Source of the DNA: Sequoia sempervirens
Lineage: Eukaryota; Streptophyta; Pinopsida; Cupressales; Cupressaceae
DNA: 64,000 bases
Assembly (NCBI GenBank): GCA_007258455.2
Contig: VDFB02262723.1
Span: forward strand, 349,483 to 413,482
Reading direction: 5' to 3'
Each line of letters begins with the position of its first letter. The stretch's first letter is position 1. Positions 11,780 through 23,100 of the stretch are shown here, piece after piece. The translations under genes and the position numbers were made by a program. The notes beneath the pieces were generated by a model. That model was given only the letters and a program-made list of their open reading frames with translations, was not told where the DNA came from and made no database searches.

Positions 11780-12262
11780 CCTAGGGCGGACTTTCTAGCT
11801 TCTTTGCCATATGTATTTTCCTTTCTACACTTACCCAAATTCGTAAAATTCTCTCCTCTCAGGCCTCCATACTTAGCCAAATTTGATGAAGTTTTCTCCC
11901 AAGGGGTCCATACTTAGGCGAATTTCCAATTATCTCCTTTGTTCTAGGCTGGGCAGACTTTGAGCATGTCTTGCCATGTGAGGGGCGGACTTTCAAGACA
12001 CTCTGCCATTCCTTCTTCATAGCTTGGGCGGACTTCACACTAGCTTTGCCATAGTAGGGGCGGACTTCATCAACTTCTCGCCACCTTCTCATCCAAGGCA
12101 TGGCAGACTTTCCATTGGTCTTGCCATTGTCTTCCAAATGCTAGGGCGGACTTCCAAGTCTTTGTGCCAAGAGGTGGGGTGGACTTTGAGAAAGTCTTGC
12201 CATTTCTCCTTCCATGGCAAGGGCGGACTTGCCAAGATGTTCGACACTTCATGGCGGACTTG
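11780..12262 (-). repeat. GGCGGACTT motif array in element 1
   Basis: About ten copies of GGGCGGACTT (variants GGCAGACTT, GGTGGACTT) are spaced 25-45 bp apart in the core, each followed by a degenerate cTTGCCAt segment. Looser variants (GGCGAATTT, GGCAAATTT) extend the array toward 11100. In the element's own orientation the motif reads AAGTCCGCC. A positional counterpart with a different core (ATGCGCCCA) is found in element 2. Confidence 0.8.
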
Positions 12263-12916
12263 CTAGATGTCTTAGCCATTTTTTTCCTCATGGGCGAGCT
12301 TGAAGATCCAGACATAGGCGAATTTCTCCATGGATTTGCATGCCTTTTCTTCTTGATTTTCTCAGATTTTCTCATTCTGGAGGTCTGATCTTTATGATTT
12401 TTCAATTGATTTTTCCATATTTTTAACTTGCTTTTCCACGGTTTTCTTGATTTTTGCTTTATTTTTCGATTTGTACTTTGATTTTTCAATGATTTTTTTT
12501 TTTTTTTAGCTGATTTTTTGTTCTAAAAATGGAAACGTTGACCCGCTTGACCAGGGTTGACTTTCTAAAAATAGAAAAAGCAAAATCCCTAAAAAATAGG
12601 GAACCCAGTTTGGTCCAAAAATGCCAAAAATGAAAAAAGTGAAAAAGCAAAAATCCCTAAAAAATAGGAAGTGTCAGAATTGGCCCAAAGCACAGGTGAT
12701 CCTCGTCTCTCAAACCTTCTAAGCCCTTCTGTGACGTTTTGGTACTGATTTGGGCATGGATTCTCAACTTGGCTCGGATGACTCTCAAAAAGACTGACTT
12801 GAAACTCTCAAAATGATGACCTCATAAAACTGTTGGACGAAAGCAAAAGCCTAAAAACTAGCAAACTACTGGGGGGCCCCATTTGCAATGGGGCGATGTG
12901 TGAAAAGGTCACAACA

Positions 12917-14049
12917 CATTGTCTCCTTATATTATAAGTTCCATTTGGTAAGTATTCGCATCCTCTATTTTTGTCTTTATCCATTTTTGTCTTATCCTAC
13001 TCTATTTTATTCACTTTGTCTTGTTTGCATTTAACTCAATTTATGAAGGAAATTGTCATCTTCAGATCCACTAATTTTTTTATGAAGGTCGATCTGTAAT
13101 TATTAATAATCTATATTTGGTATGAGATTATTTGTTTGCCTTGGACAAGCGATGGGATATTACAGCAAATGAATAAAGGCAGTTGCTCTCAGAATCTCTT
13201 CATTCCTCATCCACAATCTGCCAACTCAATGTGGCATATTGTAGCCCAAAATGATGCCAACCATAATGTGGACCCTTAAATTGAAGTTTTCTGCTGTTTC
13301 TTTGTTATCATAGTTATAATCAATGTTATAATTAGAGCTCTATATTTCTTTGTATATCAGACTTGTTAACCTCCTTGTGGTTCTTTCTTTTGCAAAACGG
13401 GCGCCCAGTTTTGTAACAGCAATGTATACTTGCTTCCATCTTACCTTGGAATCCTTTATTTTTCTTTATGGATTATGCATTTTTATAAATGGTACTTTTT
13501 TATTTATAAATACTTACTTTATCTTCTATGAAGAAAAAAGAAAGATAAAGAATTGTCTTAGGCCTATCTAGAAAAGAGAGTTGCTGTTGCTACAATCCCC
13601 TACAATGCTCAAAATCTAAATGGAAACATACATGCCTGTTTTCTAATCCTCTTTATGGTAGAAGAAAATCCGCAAAACAAAAGTGCTATTCCTCCTCCAT
13701 CCTTTTTCTAGCGTTGATTTCTAAGCATCTTACAAATGCAATGATGATGAGAGTTGCTGATTTCATATTTCAAGGCTAATAATTCAGTCTAGCTGTAGAC
13801 ACCTCTGTTAGGCAAAAAATTCTAGAATGTAACTCATCCATAGTTAAAGATTTATAGGAGGATCATTTGATGCTGTGATTGATGGTTGGTTATTTTGGGT
13901 TGCATTTACTTGGATGTCATACATTGAAGAAAATGATGTTTCCTAGTTTCCTAGTGCTATTGAGTGCCTTTTGGAACTTGATAATCATCCAGCATGATGA
14001 ACAAAAAATGCTGTTTTTAAACATATATTGAATTCTTGGGAAATTGCAG
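12917..14049. other. Intron preceding the first visible exon
   Basis: AT-rich DNA without recognised coding sequence. A strong acceptor (TTGCAG-like) ends it at 14049. The preceding exon of the channel gene, which should encode the segment just before [10 protein letters not shown], was not found here. Confidence 0.6.
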
Positions 14050-14142
14050 ATAATACTGGCAGAGGCTCCAATTGAGGAGAGAGAACGTTTAATCAATGGA
14101 ACAAATAAAGAGCAACTGAAGAATGTTCGTGTCACTCATAGA
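14050..14142 (+). CDS. PEC-like: PEC-like gene, first visible exon
   Basis: 93 nt, 31 codons, phase 0 at both ends; acceptor TTGCAG, donor GTATGT. It encodes [14 protein letters not shown] through NVRVTHR, the start of the second regulatory-domain half in this family. Confidence 0.85.
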
Positions 14143-17100
14143 GTATGTCTCTCCTGATTTCCCCGTCAGAATTAATTGTACAAATTTTCTACTCTGACAG
14201 GAATATGTGCAAATCATTTCCATGGAATTATTGAAGCTTTTTCTCTCCTAAATTTGTGGATGACATCTTTGTTAAGGAACATCATTCTAAATATACCAAA
14301 AATACTCTTGTAATCTATGCATTTACTAAATTGCTATTATTGACAAAAATGTTTCCAATTGAGCCTTGTGTTTCAGGTCGGGAACCCTAACAACTACTCA
14401 GACCTAATGGATACTATACGAGACATAGACATCTGCTCCAAGAAGAAAGATAAGTTACCTTTGTCGGTAGTGGTGGTCTCGGACAGAAGTTGGCATATAG
14501 GAGGTAGTAGAACTCATTCAAGAAAGAGAGTGACTTCATAAATATGTACCTGCCATTTTGCACTTTTGATAATACTCCTGAATTTTGCAGATCCATCTAA
14601 GGCTGACAAGCGATCAGTTTTTGCTCTTCTTATGGCAGAAAAGCTTTGCAAAGAAAATAATGTTCAGGTACATATTCATTATGGAATAGATGATGTTGTA
14701 GGCACAAATATTTGACAAAGCTCATTGTCAGGCTAAGGGCATTCAAGTATTAAGTTGAATTTGTGCATTCAGTGTGTACTGAACAATATAATCGTGCACA
14801 TATCTCTAGCATTGCTATTGTGAAGCTATGCCCTATCTCTTATTCTGTTCTTGAAAGTTTAAAACTATTTCCATTATTGAAGACATGAATTTTATCTTTA
14901 CTAATAACCTTCTCTACGAGTTAATCATAGTTCCAAGTGTTCACCAAATCTAGTTACAACTTAATGCATTAGCACCACACTATGTTCATGCTCAGTTTTG
15001 TTTGGATGATTCATATTCATATTATTTCCAACATGATTTTTTAAAAATTTAAAGAGAACTCTCGTTCTCATGCATGACAGCTCTGTTTTCTATTCAATTA
15101 GTTACTGCTTGACTTGTAGTTCTCACCTTTTCGATGAACAACTATCTGGTACCTTACAGAACTCAATTCAAGCTGTACCTAAATAAACAATGACATATAT
15201 ATAACACATAAAAAGCTTGCAAAGGAAGAGTTTGAATTAAGAATTTATATCAATTTAGACCATTGGAACCCAGCCAAGCTTATATGCATGGTTGGTAACT
15301 ATTGTAGACGCTGAAAAGATTACCAAGAGAAACCAAACTATGATTTTTCCCCTCTGACATAAGTGGCATTTTGTGGCAGTTTTGGAAAAATATTGAAAAA
15401 CTAGTTGCTCACCTTGTTGAAGTTGAGTTACTTCACCATTGATTGAAATATGAAACCAAAAAATGTGTTGGAAAGCTTAAATTGGCCTCTACAACGATGG
15501 AAGTGCTTGTTATAGGAATAGATTTTGGATGACAATGTTCGGCCCCTAGAAATGCTTTGAACTTTGAAGGGCATTGAAATCACAAAATACAAACATTATA
15601 AAATTACAAAAAAATGGGATAAGTCAAAATTGCATTTTGCTGAGTTTCATGTATGACATCTCTCCAATTGGGAAAATATTATAACATGGCTGTCATGTCC
15701 CCAATTTGGAGGAAGTTTAATTTAATTAAATTAATTAATTAAGTTGTCCAAATTAATGATATTTTATAAGGATGACTAATTGATTATTTTAATTAAATTA
15801 AGTAGATTATTAAATTAGTTATTTATAAGGTTATCAAACAATTAAATATTAAAAGGTGACCTTATATTTAATTAATTTAATAAAGTGACTAAAATAAATA
15901 TTATATTATAAAGTCACTTGAATAAAATAATACTTTATTTCTAGAAGCTTCTGGGAGATGTGGTTGAAAAGTATAAAAGAAGCTTTGGCTAAACATTTTA
16001 GCATGTTGAGTTGATTACTTCATTTCTACTTTGGTGAGCTGAAAGCTTGGCAAATCTGGTTTGCTTGTGAAATATCAAGCCTAGTGGATTCTAGTTTCAG
16101 TTGTGAAATATCAAGCCTAGCTAGCTTGGAGAGGATACATCAGTCTTCTCAGTTGCATCATAATTTTGTGGCCTTTGGCCAAATTATTATCAATTGGAAG
16201 AATTTGATTTGGGGTTTATTGAAGATATAATTCCAGAATTAGTGAACCTTGCTTGGGACGCCTTGCATTGCATTGTTGCTTACTTTGGAGGTGAATATTG
16301 GATGAGTTCATTGCTGCTGAAAGAATCGACCTGCATATCTATACTCAGAAAATCGCTTCCAGCAACCTCATATGCCAACGATTTGAGAGAGTTATTGGAG
16401 CGCTCAAAGGGAGAGGTCAAGGTGACTCTTTTAGGGTCAATTAGGAGGCATCACAAGGCTGCTACGAATTTATTACAGTCACTTTCCATCAGAACAGGGG
16501 CGACTCACTCAGGGGTAGGGTTGGACTTGTTTGGAGACTATCATTGAAGCACAAAGGTTGCAAACTCCTCATCAATCTTGGGAGACTCCATATTACCAGG
16601 TTCTCTTGTGTATTTAGGCATTGTTGCATTGCTTAGAGCTGTCTAAATAATCTGTCATGGTCGCTGCCAGTAGGGTAGCTGTAGATGCATGAACATGGGT
16701 ATTAGATATTGAAGTTGTATATGTTCACAATTTTATGTAAGCCAAGAGTCTCGGCTGGGCATATCCACATTGTATTTGGCTTGGATTTGAATAAAGGAAT
16801 TATGAGCTGCAGCCATCTGATATCATAATGTCATAGTAGATCCCATGCATAGCAACTGTTTGCTTAAATGTCTATAACTGAAAGAAATCATTTGCATACT
16901 AAATTTACATGACAAGTGTTTGATTAAATACCACATGTTGTAGATGAACATCTCAGTCCCTAGGATGCATGGTAATTATTTGTAGAAATGTCCTCAATGC
17001 TGTAGCTGCATTTACATAGACATTTTCAGTCATATGCTTGCAATTTCGAGTTCATCTAGTTGCTGCAATACATTTCCAGTTATTTCAGTTCATATTTCGA

Positions 17101-20100
17101 GTTATAACAGCATTGCAAACTACATTTAAAACCATACAAACCAAAACAAAGCAATCAGAAGTTTATATCAGCTTTATATGACAACTGTTTGACGAAATGT
17201 CCAAGGCATAAAAAGGTGGAAATTAAGTCAGATTTTGCTAGGGACATTACAGTGGTATCAGAGCTTAAGTTCTTGCCAGCCTGTAAGGGTTCATGAGTGA
17301 TAGAGAAAAGAGATACGCAGCAAGAGAAGAAAAGAAAGGGGCAAAACATTGGCAGCCACCACAGGTTCGGGAAGGAGACACAGTTTCAGGTTTCTTGAGA
17401 AAGCATTGGGAAAGTGAGTCTCCTGCAGAGACAAAATTGGCAGGAAACGATATATCTATTTCTATTGCTTGAAGTTGAGACTGGTGACTAGGTTTAAGAA
17501 TGGTTTGTATTCCAATGGGGTCGCCATATTCTTCAGATATTTAGTATTAACTATTGTTGAGTGTGTTGGTCATGACTCTAAGGAACTATGTGGCTTTGGA
17601 AGACCTTTGGCGCTAAGTTGTAGCTGGTTTGGGGCAGGTTCGAGGAGTTATAAGGAGTCATGGGTGTTTGTAAAGGCCGTGGACATCAAGAAGAGGGCGT
17701 GTGACTACTTAAACCCCCATTGTTTAGCTTTTACCAGCCACATAAGGAATGCAGAGGGGTGTGTGACCATTTGGAGAATAGACGTGAAGCTCTTGTTGCT
17801 GTTTTCATTTGTGAGCATTCACTTAGAGGCTACGTGGGTGTCTATGAGGTATTCAATACCTGTGAGGAGGTTGTTGGAGGTGTAGAAGCTGTGGCATGGA
17901 GGTTCCTATGCAATATATTCAGTTAGTATGGAGCTGTGAATACATATCTGGCCTAGGCGTGACATTTACCAGGTCTGCAATACATTTATATGCACATTCT
18001 TAACTATTATTAACAGCCAGTTTGATAAATATTGTAAATCTCATATAGTTGTTGTTCAATTCTGAATTCAAATGCTTATATGTTTGCTCCATATTATTGC
18101 TTAGTTTGAATCTGTATAAGTCGGAAGCTTATCCCTGCACATGTCTTGTCATGTTCAATCAAATGTAATAAAAAAAGGATGTGTAGAGCTTAATAATCAG
18201 ATTTGCATAAACATTTCTTTTTGGATTTTATTATAATATATGCAATGTAATGAGTAGAGTTTGATAAAATGGTATTGTTGTGACCTTTTCACACATCACC
18301 CCATTCAAAATGGGGACCTGTTGTGACCTTTTTCACACATCGCCCCATTGCAAATGGGGACCCCCTAATTTTGGCTTTGCTTTTGGGTCGTTTTGTCGTT
18401 GTCTCTCTTTTCTACTATTTGTCTTTCCGAGATGTCCCTGCCGTCGAGCTTAAACGCGAAATTTTGGCCAAGTCTTAAAATTAGGGTTTGTAACTTTCCA
18501 ACCGATTTGTGGTCAAGTGAGGTGAGTAAATTGAAAATTGAGACTAACACTGTTGTCAGTATGCTTCCAGCAGGCCCTCATTGAAGTTTCATCGGATTCT
18601 GGCTACTTACTATTTTTAGTAAGTGTGTAATTCGAAGCTTTCCGTTAGCATTTTTGAAATTTCGGCAGTCACACTGCATTCAGAACACATCAAGCTACTC
18701 GTGTGCAAAATTTGAGCTGAAACAGACAACTTGCTATTTTTAGCAGTTCGGCTTCCAGAGCAAATTTTAGGGTCTATATGCTGAGTTTTTCAATGCATGT
18801 CTGAGGATTCCTTCTGGGTTTTCCGAGACCTTCGCGACAGTATAACATGCAAAATGAAACGACAACATTCAGAGTTCAGCCTTCAGAAGCTATTTTTAGG
18901 GTTTGCATGTCAGGGTTTTCTTTGCATGTTTGCATATTCCTTATGGGTTTTTCGAGAGCTTTGCGATGATGTGACATGCAAACGGAGATGGTCACTCATT
19001 TGGGAACTTACTATTTTTAGCAGGTGCATCCCGACAGCCGTCTCCCAGCACTTCAGAATCACGAGCTGATCGCAATGCAGCAGAAACGAGAACAAACAGA
19101 GGTCATTTGATATGCATGCAGAACAAATTAGGGTTTCCAGCTTCGGGGCCTGAAAAGAGGGGTAAAAAGTCAGAATTTTCGAAAACCGGTGTAAACCACC
19201 GCGATCAGCATCCTTCAAGCTATCTGCTGGTAAAATTTGAAGACAAACGGAGCACTTACTATTTATAGTAAGTCATTTTGGAAACAGGCTAAAAATAGCA
19301 AGTCAGCATCAGGGGCCGACGTCAGCAGGCAGGTCACGTGGTGAGGAGCGCATCATTCGAATTTCAAATCAAACGGAGTTGTGGAAGTATCAGAAGCAGG
19401 CAGTTTCTATAAATAGTAAACCACCTTCAAAAATGGGCTAAAAATAGTAGGACAACCCGAAATAGCAGTGTCAACAGGTTGATGAGATCGTGAAGATCCA
19501 GTGTTCAAAATTTCAAATCATTCCGAGCTTCAGAGATGCAAGAATTGAAGTACTTACTATAAATAGCAGACATGGATAGACTGGCGAAGACGAAGAAAAA
19601 ATGGCTAAGGCATGAATTTCATCATGCAGCACCCAGGAAATGCACCCAAGGTGGTAGAGGCATCAAGAAATTTTCTAAGTGTTGATCTCATCCTGTAGAC
19701 CCCCTAAATGCGCCCTCATCTCCAGCATGTGATGAAAAAATTACTAAGTCTGAGAAAATCCTCCTGCCTAGCTAAAATGCGCCCAAGGAAGAGCTGGTGA
19801 AAGTTAAAAAAATTTCTAAGTATGAGGAATATCCTTCAGCCTAGGCCAAATGCACCCTCCTCACAAAGCAAGGTATGTGAAAAAGTTTCTAAGTACAAAG
19901 TTTCGTCCACCTCCTATGGCAAAATGCACCCATGCAACAAGAAGGTCAAAGATTCAAAAGAAGTCAAAATGTTCATCCAACTGCCTAGCTAAAATGCGCC
20001 CAAGGAAGAGCTGTTGAAAGTTAGAAATTTTCTAAGTATGAAATATCCACCTCCTATGGCCAAATGCGCTCTCACATGCAAGCAAAATGCTAAAAAGTTT

Positions 20101-23100
20101 TTAAGTAAGATGCTTTATCCTCCTAGAGGCATCAAATACGCCCATGCAAGGAGAAAGTCAAAAGGGTCAACAAAATTTCATCCTCCACCACATAGGAAAT
20201 GCGCCCACCTCAAGCTTGTTGTTGGAAAAGTTTCTAAGGCATTGGTAGTTTATCCTCCTACCTAGGTGAAATGCGCCCTCAAGGTGATAGCATGCTAAAA
20301 AATATTCTAAGTAAAGTTCATCCTCCTATAGCAAAATGCGCCCATGATCCAAAGCAAGTTAGGAAAATTTCAAAGTCAAAATTTTATCCTTCATGAGGTG
20401 TGAAATGCACCCAAACATGCTAAGAAGAGGACAAAAAGGTTGACTTTCTTCTCTCTCCTTTGAATGCGCCCATGCAAGCTAAAAGAAAACAAAGTGTGGG
20501 AAATTTTCATCCTCCATCACCTAGCAAATGCGCCCAGCCACTAGCATGTTCAAATGCGCCCATGCTTGAGAAGCTAGGGAAGAAAGTCAACAAGTCAAAA
20601 GAGGCGTTGGAAATGTTATCCTCTTTGCATGCTCAAATGCGCCCAAGTGAGGGCATGTAAAGACAAAAGTGAGGGAGATGAAAGGTCACAAGAAGGCGTG
20701 GTAAATGTTAATCCTTCCACACATCAAAAATGCGCCCATCTTGAAGTTGTTAGAGAGAATGTGCTAGGCGTTGAATATTCTATCCTTCCTGACTAGTGAA
20801 ATGCGCCCAAGGTGATGGAAGTGTGAAGTAAAACAACTAAGGCGTTAGAAGTTGCCAAGGGTGGAGATAATATGCTAGGCGTTGGAATTTTAAAATGAAA
20901 GATATCCCTCATAGAATATAAAATGTGCCCAAGACATTCAAGAAAATTCTCTAAGTGAGTTGATAGAATTTTCCTCACCACAGGCAAGATGATTGAGATG
21001 AATAAAAATTTTCTAAGGCAAAATTCAAAAAAATACTAAGTGATTTAAAAAATTTCTAAGGCACAAAATTCTTCTTCCTTAGGAAAAACGCCCGAGTCTG
21101 GTGAAGTATGAAATTTTTCAGAAGCACGAATGAAGTTGTCAGTGGAAAAGTTAGTGAGTGCCTGCTTCGCGAGGTGGATAAAAATGTTTTCAAGTCAGAA
21201 CAGGAATACGCCCAGGGGTGAAGAACAAGAATGAATTTGTTGAAAATTATTTTTTGTAAGGTTCAAAATTCAAAATAATACCTTGAGTAATATTTAATAT
21301 CATGGTAAAATTATTAAATTAGTTTTAAATGAAGTCTTATTTTAAAGCTTTATTTAAAACGTATTAATTTGTGAAGAGCAAATTCGAATAGAAAATAATT
21401 GAAGATTTCATTTTTAAATAATGACACCTCTTTAAGGCATAAAATAAATATAAATTTCGTTTTAAAACTATGCTGAAACTATGAAAGAGAAAATAAAACA
21501 AAATGAAAAACGTTTTCATGAAAATCGCGTGAGGAAGATGCGCGCAGGAAGAAAAACGCGTCTGAAGCGCGTGGGCAAAGAACGGGTCATTGATAAATGG
21601 TCGAATACTAATTTCATGGCAGAAATAACGACGTGGGAACATTTTAAGCCTTGACCTTTTCATCTGGAATGAAACCTCCTGATTTATTGCTACAAAATAA
21701 CCTAAAATCTGTAAACGCGTTGAGCTGTCGACCTTGGAAATTCGCCATGTGAAGTTTGTTGAAGGGATAATGATTAAAGTTGAAAATTTCTTCAATTGCT
21801 GGCGCTATAAAGGTCGAATCACTCTTTTGAAAGATGACCTATGGTCTAAACACTTGCCAAGTATCATTTCTGGGCACTTGTTGTCAATCTGCATGCCTAC
21901 ATAAGTGGGAATCGGTTGTATTTCGGGCCCTATATAATGACGCCCTTCCATTCATTGTAAACACGCCTTTGAGAGCAATCTGAGTTTACTATTTTTATTC
22001 CATATCCATTTTATTATACTACCTGAGTTTTCCTGTATTGCTGAGTTTGATAAGCACAATAAATTATTCCAGCATTTACCAGTCACAGTGAATTAAGTCA
22101 TTTTGAGTTTAAAGTGAGGAATTTGTATTGCTGAGAAGGAATTGAGTGGTGAAAACACGTCTGTGAGAAGAGATATAGGAGCTCACTATAGAGTGAAATA
22201 CTTTCATTTAAAGAAGCCATATTTAGCTGAAACTCCGGAAGCTTATTTGAAGAAGAATTTAAAAGAGCAAGTCTGGGAGGAGAAGCTTTAAAATCAGGCA
22301 TGAATCTTCCTATTATATAACCTTTGTTAAAGTGTTGTTTATTTTGCGTCTTGTGATCGTTGCTTTCAATTAGCTTTAATAGGAAAGAACCAATTCGATG
22401 AATAAAGCAATGCATTAAAGGAGAAAATGTGTAAAGGATTCAATGATTAGGGGAATTGTGAAAAAGGGAATATATGAGTAAAAAGCTTAAGGGATTAGAT
22501 TATTTTTCTTGCATTTAAACGAAATAATGGAAAAGATAAAGGGGAAGGATTTATTTGCATTTTGATTGGTTATTGCATGTTGTGTATGATCTCTATATAT
22601 GGAGAATACGTAGACGTATTATTTATCTACTAGGATCGAAATGATGGCAGAATCAAGTGAAGTCTTTTAGCTTAAGTTATTAGGATAACTGAGACAAGTT
22701 TAGTACTCCTAGGATAAAGAATTCCTAGTTAGGAGGAATTGATACAAGACTCTTGAATACTGTTTTCATTTCTAGTAGGTTCGTATGATTGTAGGATGTC
22801 TGGGTTGACGGATTCACCCATTGAAGGACAAACCTATGCGTAGAGTAAGGAAGCCTTAAGTCAAATCGGCCCTGAGTAGTGTTTATGATAGATGACCTTC
22901 ATTCGAAGTACTGAATGAGAATACTTTGGCCAAAGTAGTGAAAGGTACGACATCCACCTAGATGTGAGATAGTTGAGACTACACTGTCAGTTCATTGTGA
23001 TCCGAGTACTAGATCGAGATTGTGAAATAGCAAGGTTCTAGTTGAGTAGGACACAGCACTATGCTCAGTTGGTAATCGTTAAAGGATACCCTACCAATCT

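Larger units (their letters stand above)
6383..12916 (-). mobile_element. TGTTGTGACC-type LTR-like element 1 with a large non-gag-pol ORF
   Basis: On the minus strand it starts at 12916 with TGTTGTGACCTTTTCACACA and the stem-loop CCCCATTGCAAATGGGG, and ends at 6383 with CACCAACA. The same head occurs on the + strand at 18276 and 18319, which defines the 5' terminus of a shared family. Order on the minus strand is: terminal stem-loop, array of AAGTCCGCC motifs, long degenerate reading frame, AT-rich 3' tract. No gag, protease, reverse transcriptase or integrase motifs were seen, and no second LTR copy was recognised. It may be a giant solo LTR or a non-autonomous element. Flanking bases (CGCTG left, CATTG right) do not form a clean target duplication, so the left boundary is less certain. 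Confidence 0.55.

Noticed and set aside
12024..12489. Overlapping frames on both strands, including a Lys-rich 139-codon frame
   Set aside because: They fall in the GGCGGACTT array and adjacent low-complexity DNA, with no domain-like sequence.
6378..12921. Target duplication for element 1
   Set aside because: The left flank CGCTG and right flank CATTG share too few bases to claim one.
13140..13170. GGGATATTACA, a possible minus-strand LTR head
   Set aside because: Only a few bases match and no LTR body or partner end was found. The same applies to the similar string near 36743.
17469..17885. 138-codon open frame
   Set aside because: It lies in a dispersed repeat whose other copy (30862-31440) does not preserve the frame.
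20014..20660. Frames within the ATGCGCCCA array (Ala-Pro-Lys-rich products)
   Set aside because: Their sequence is explained by the repeat unit.
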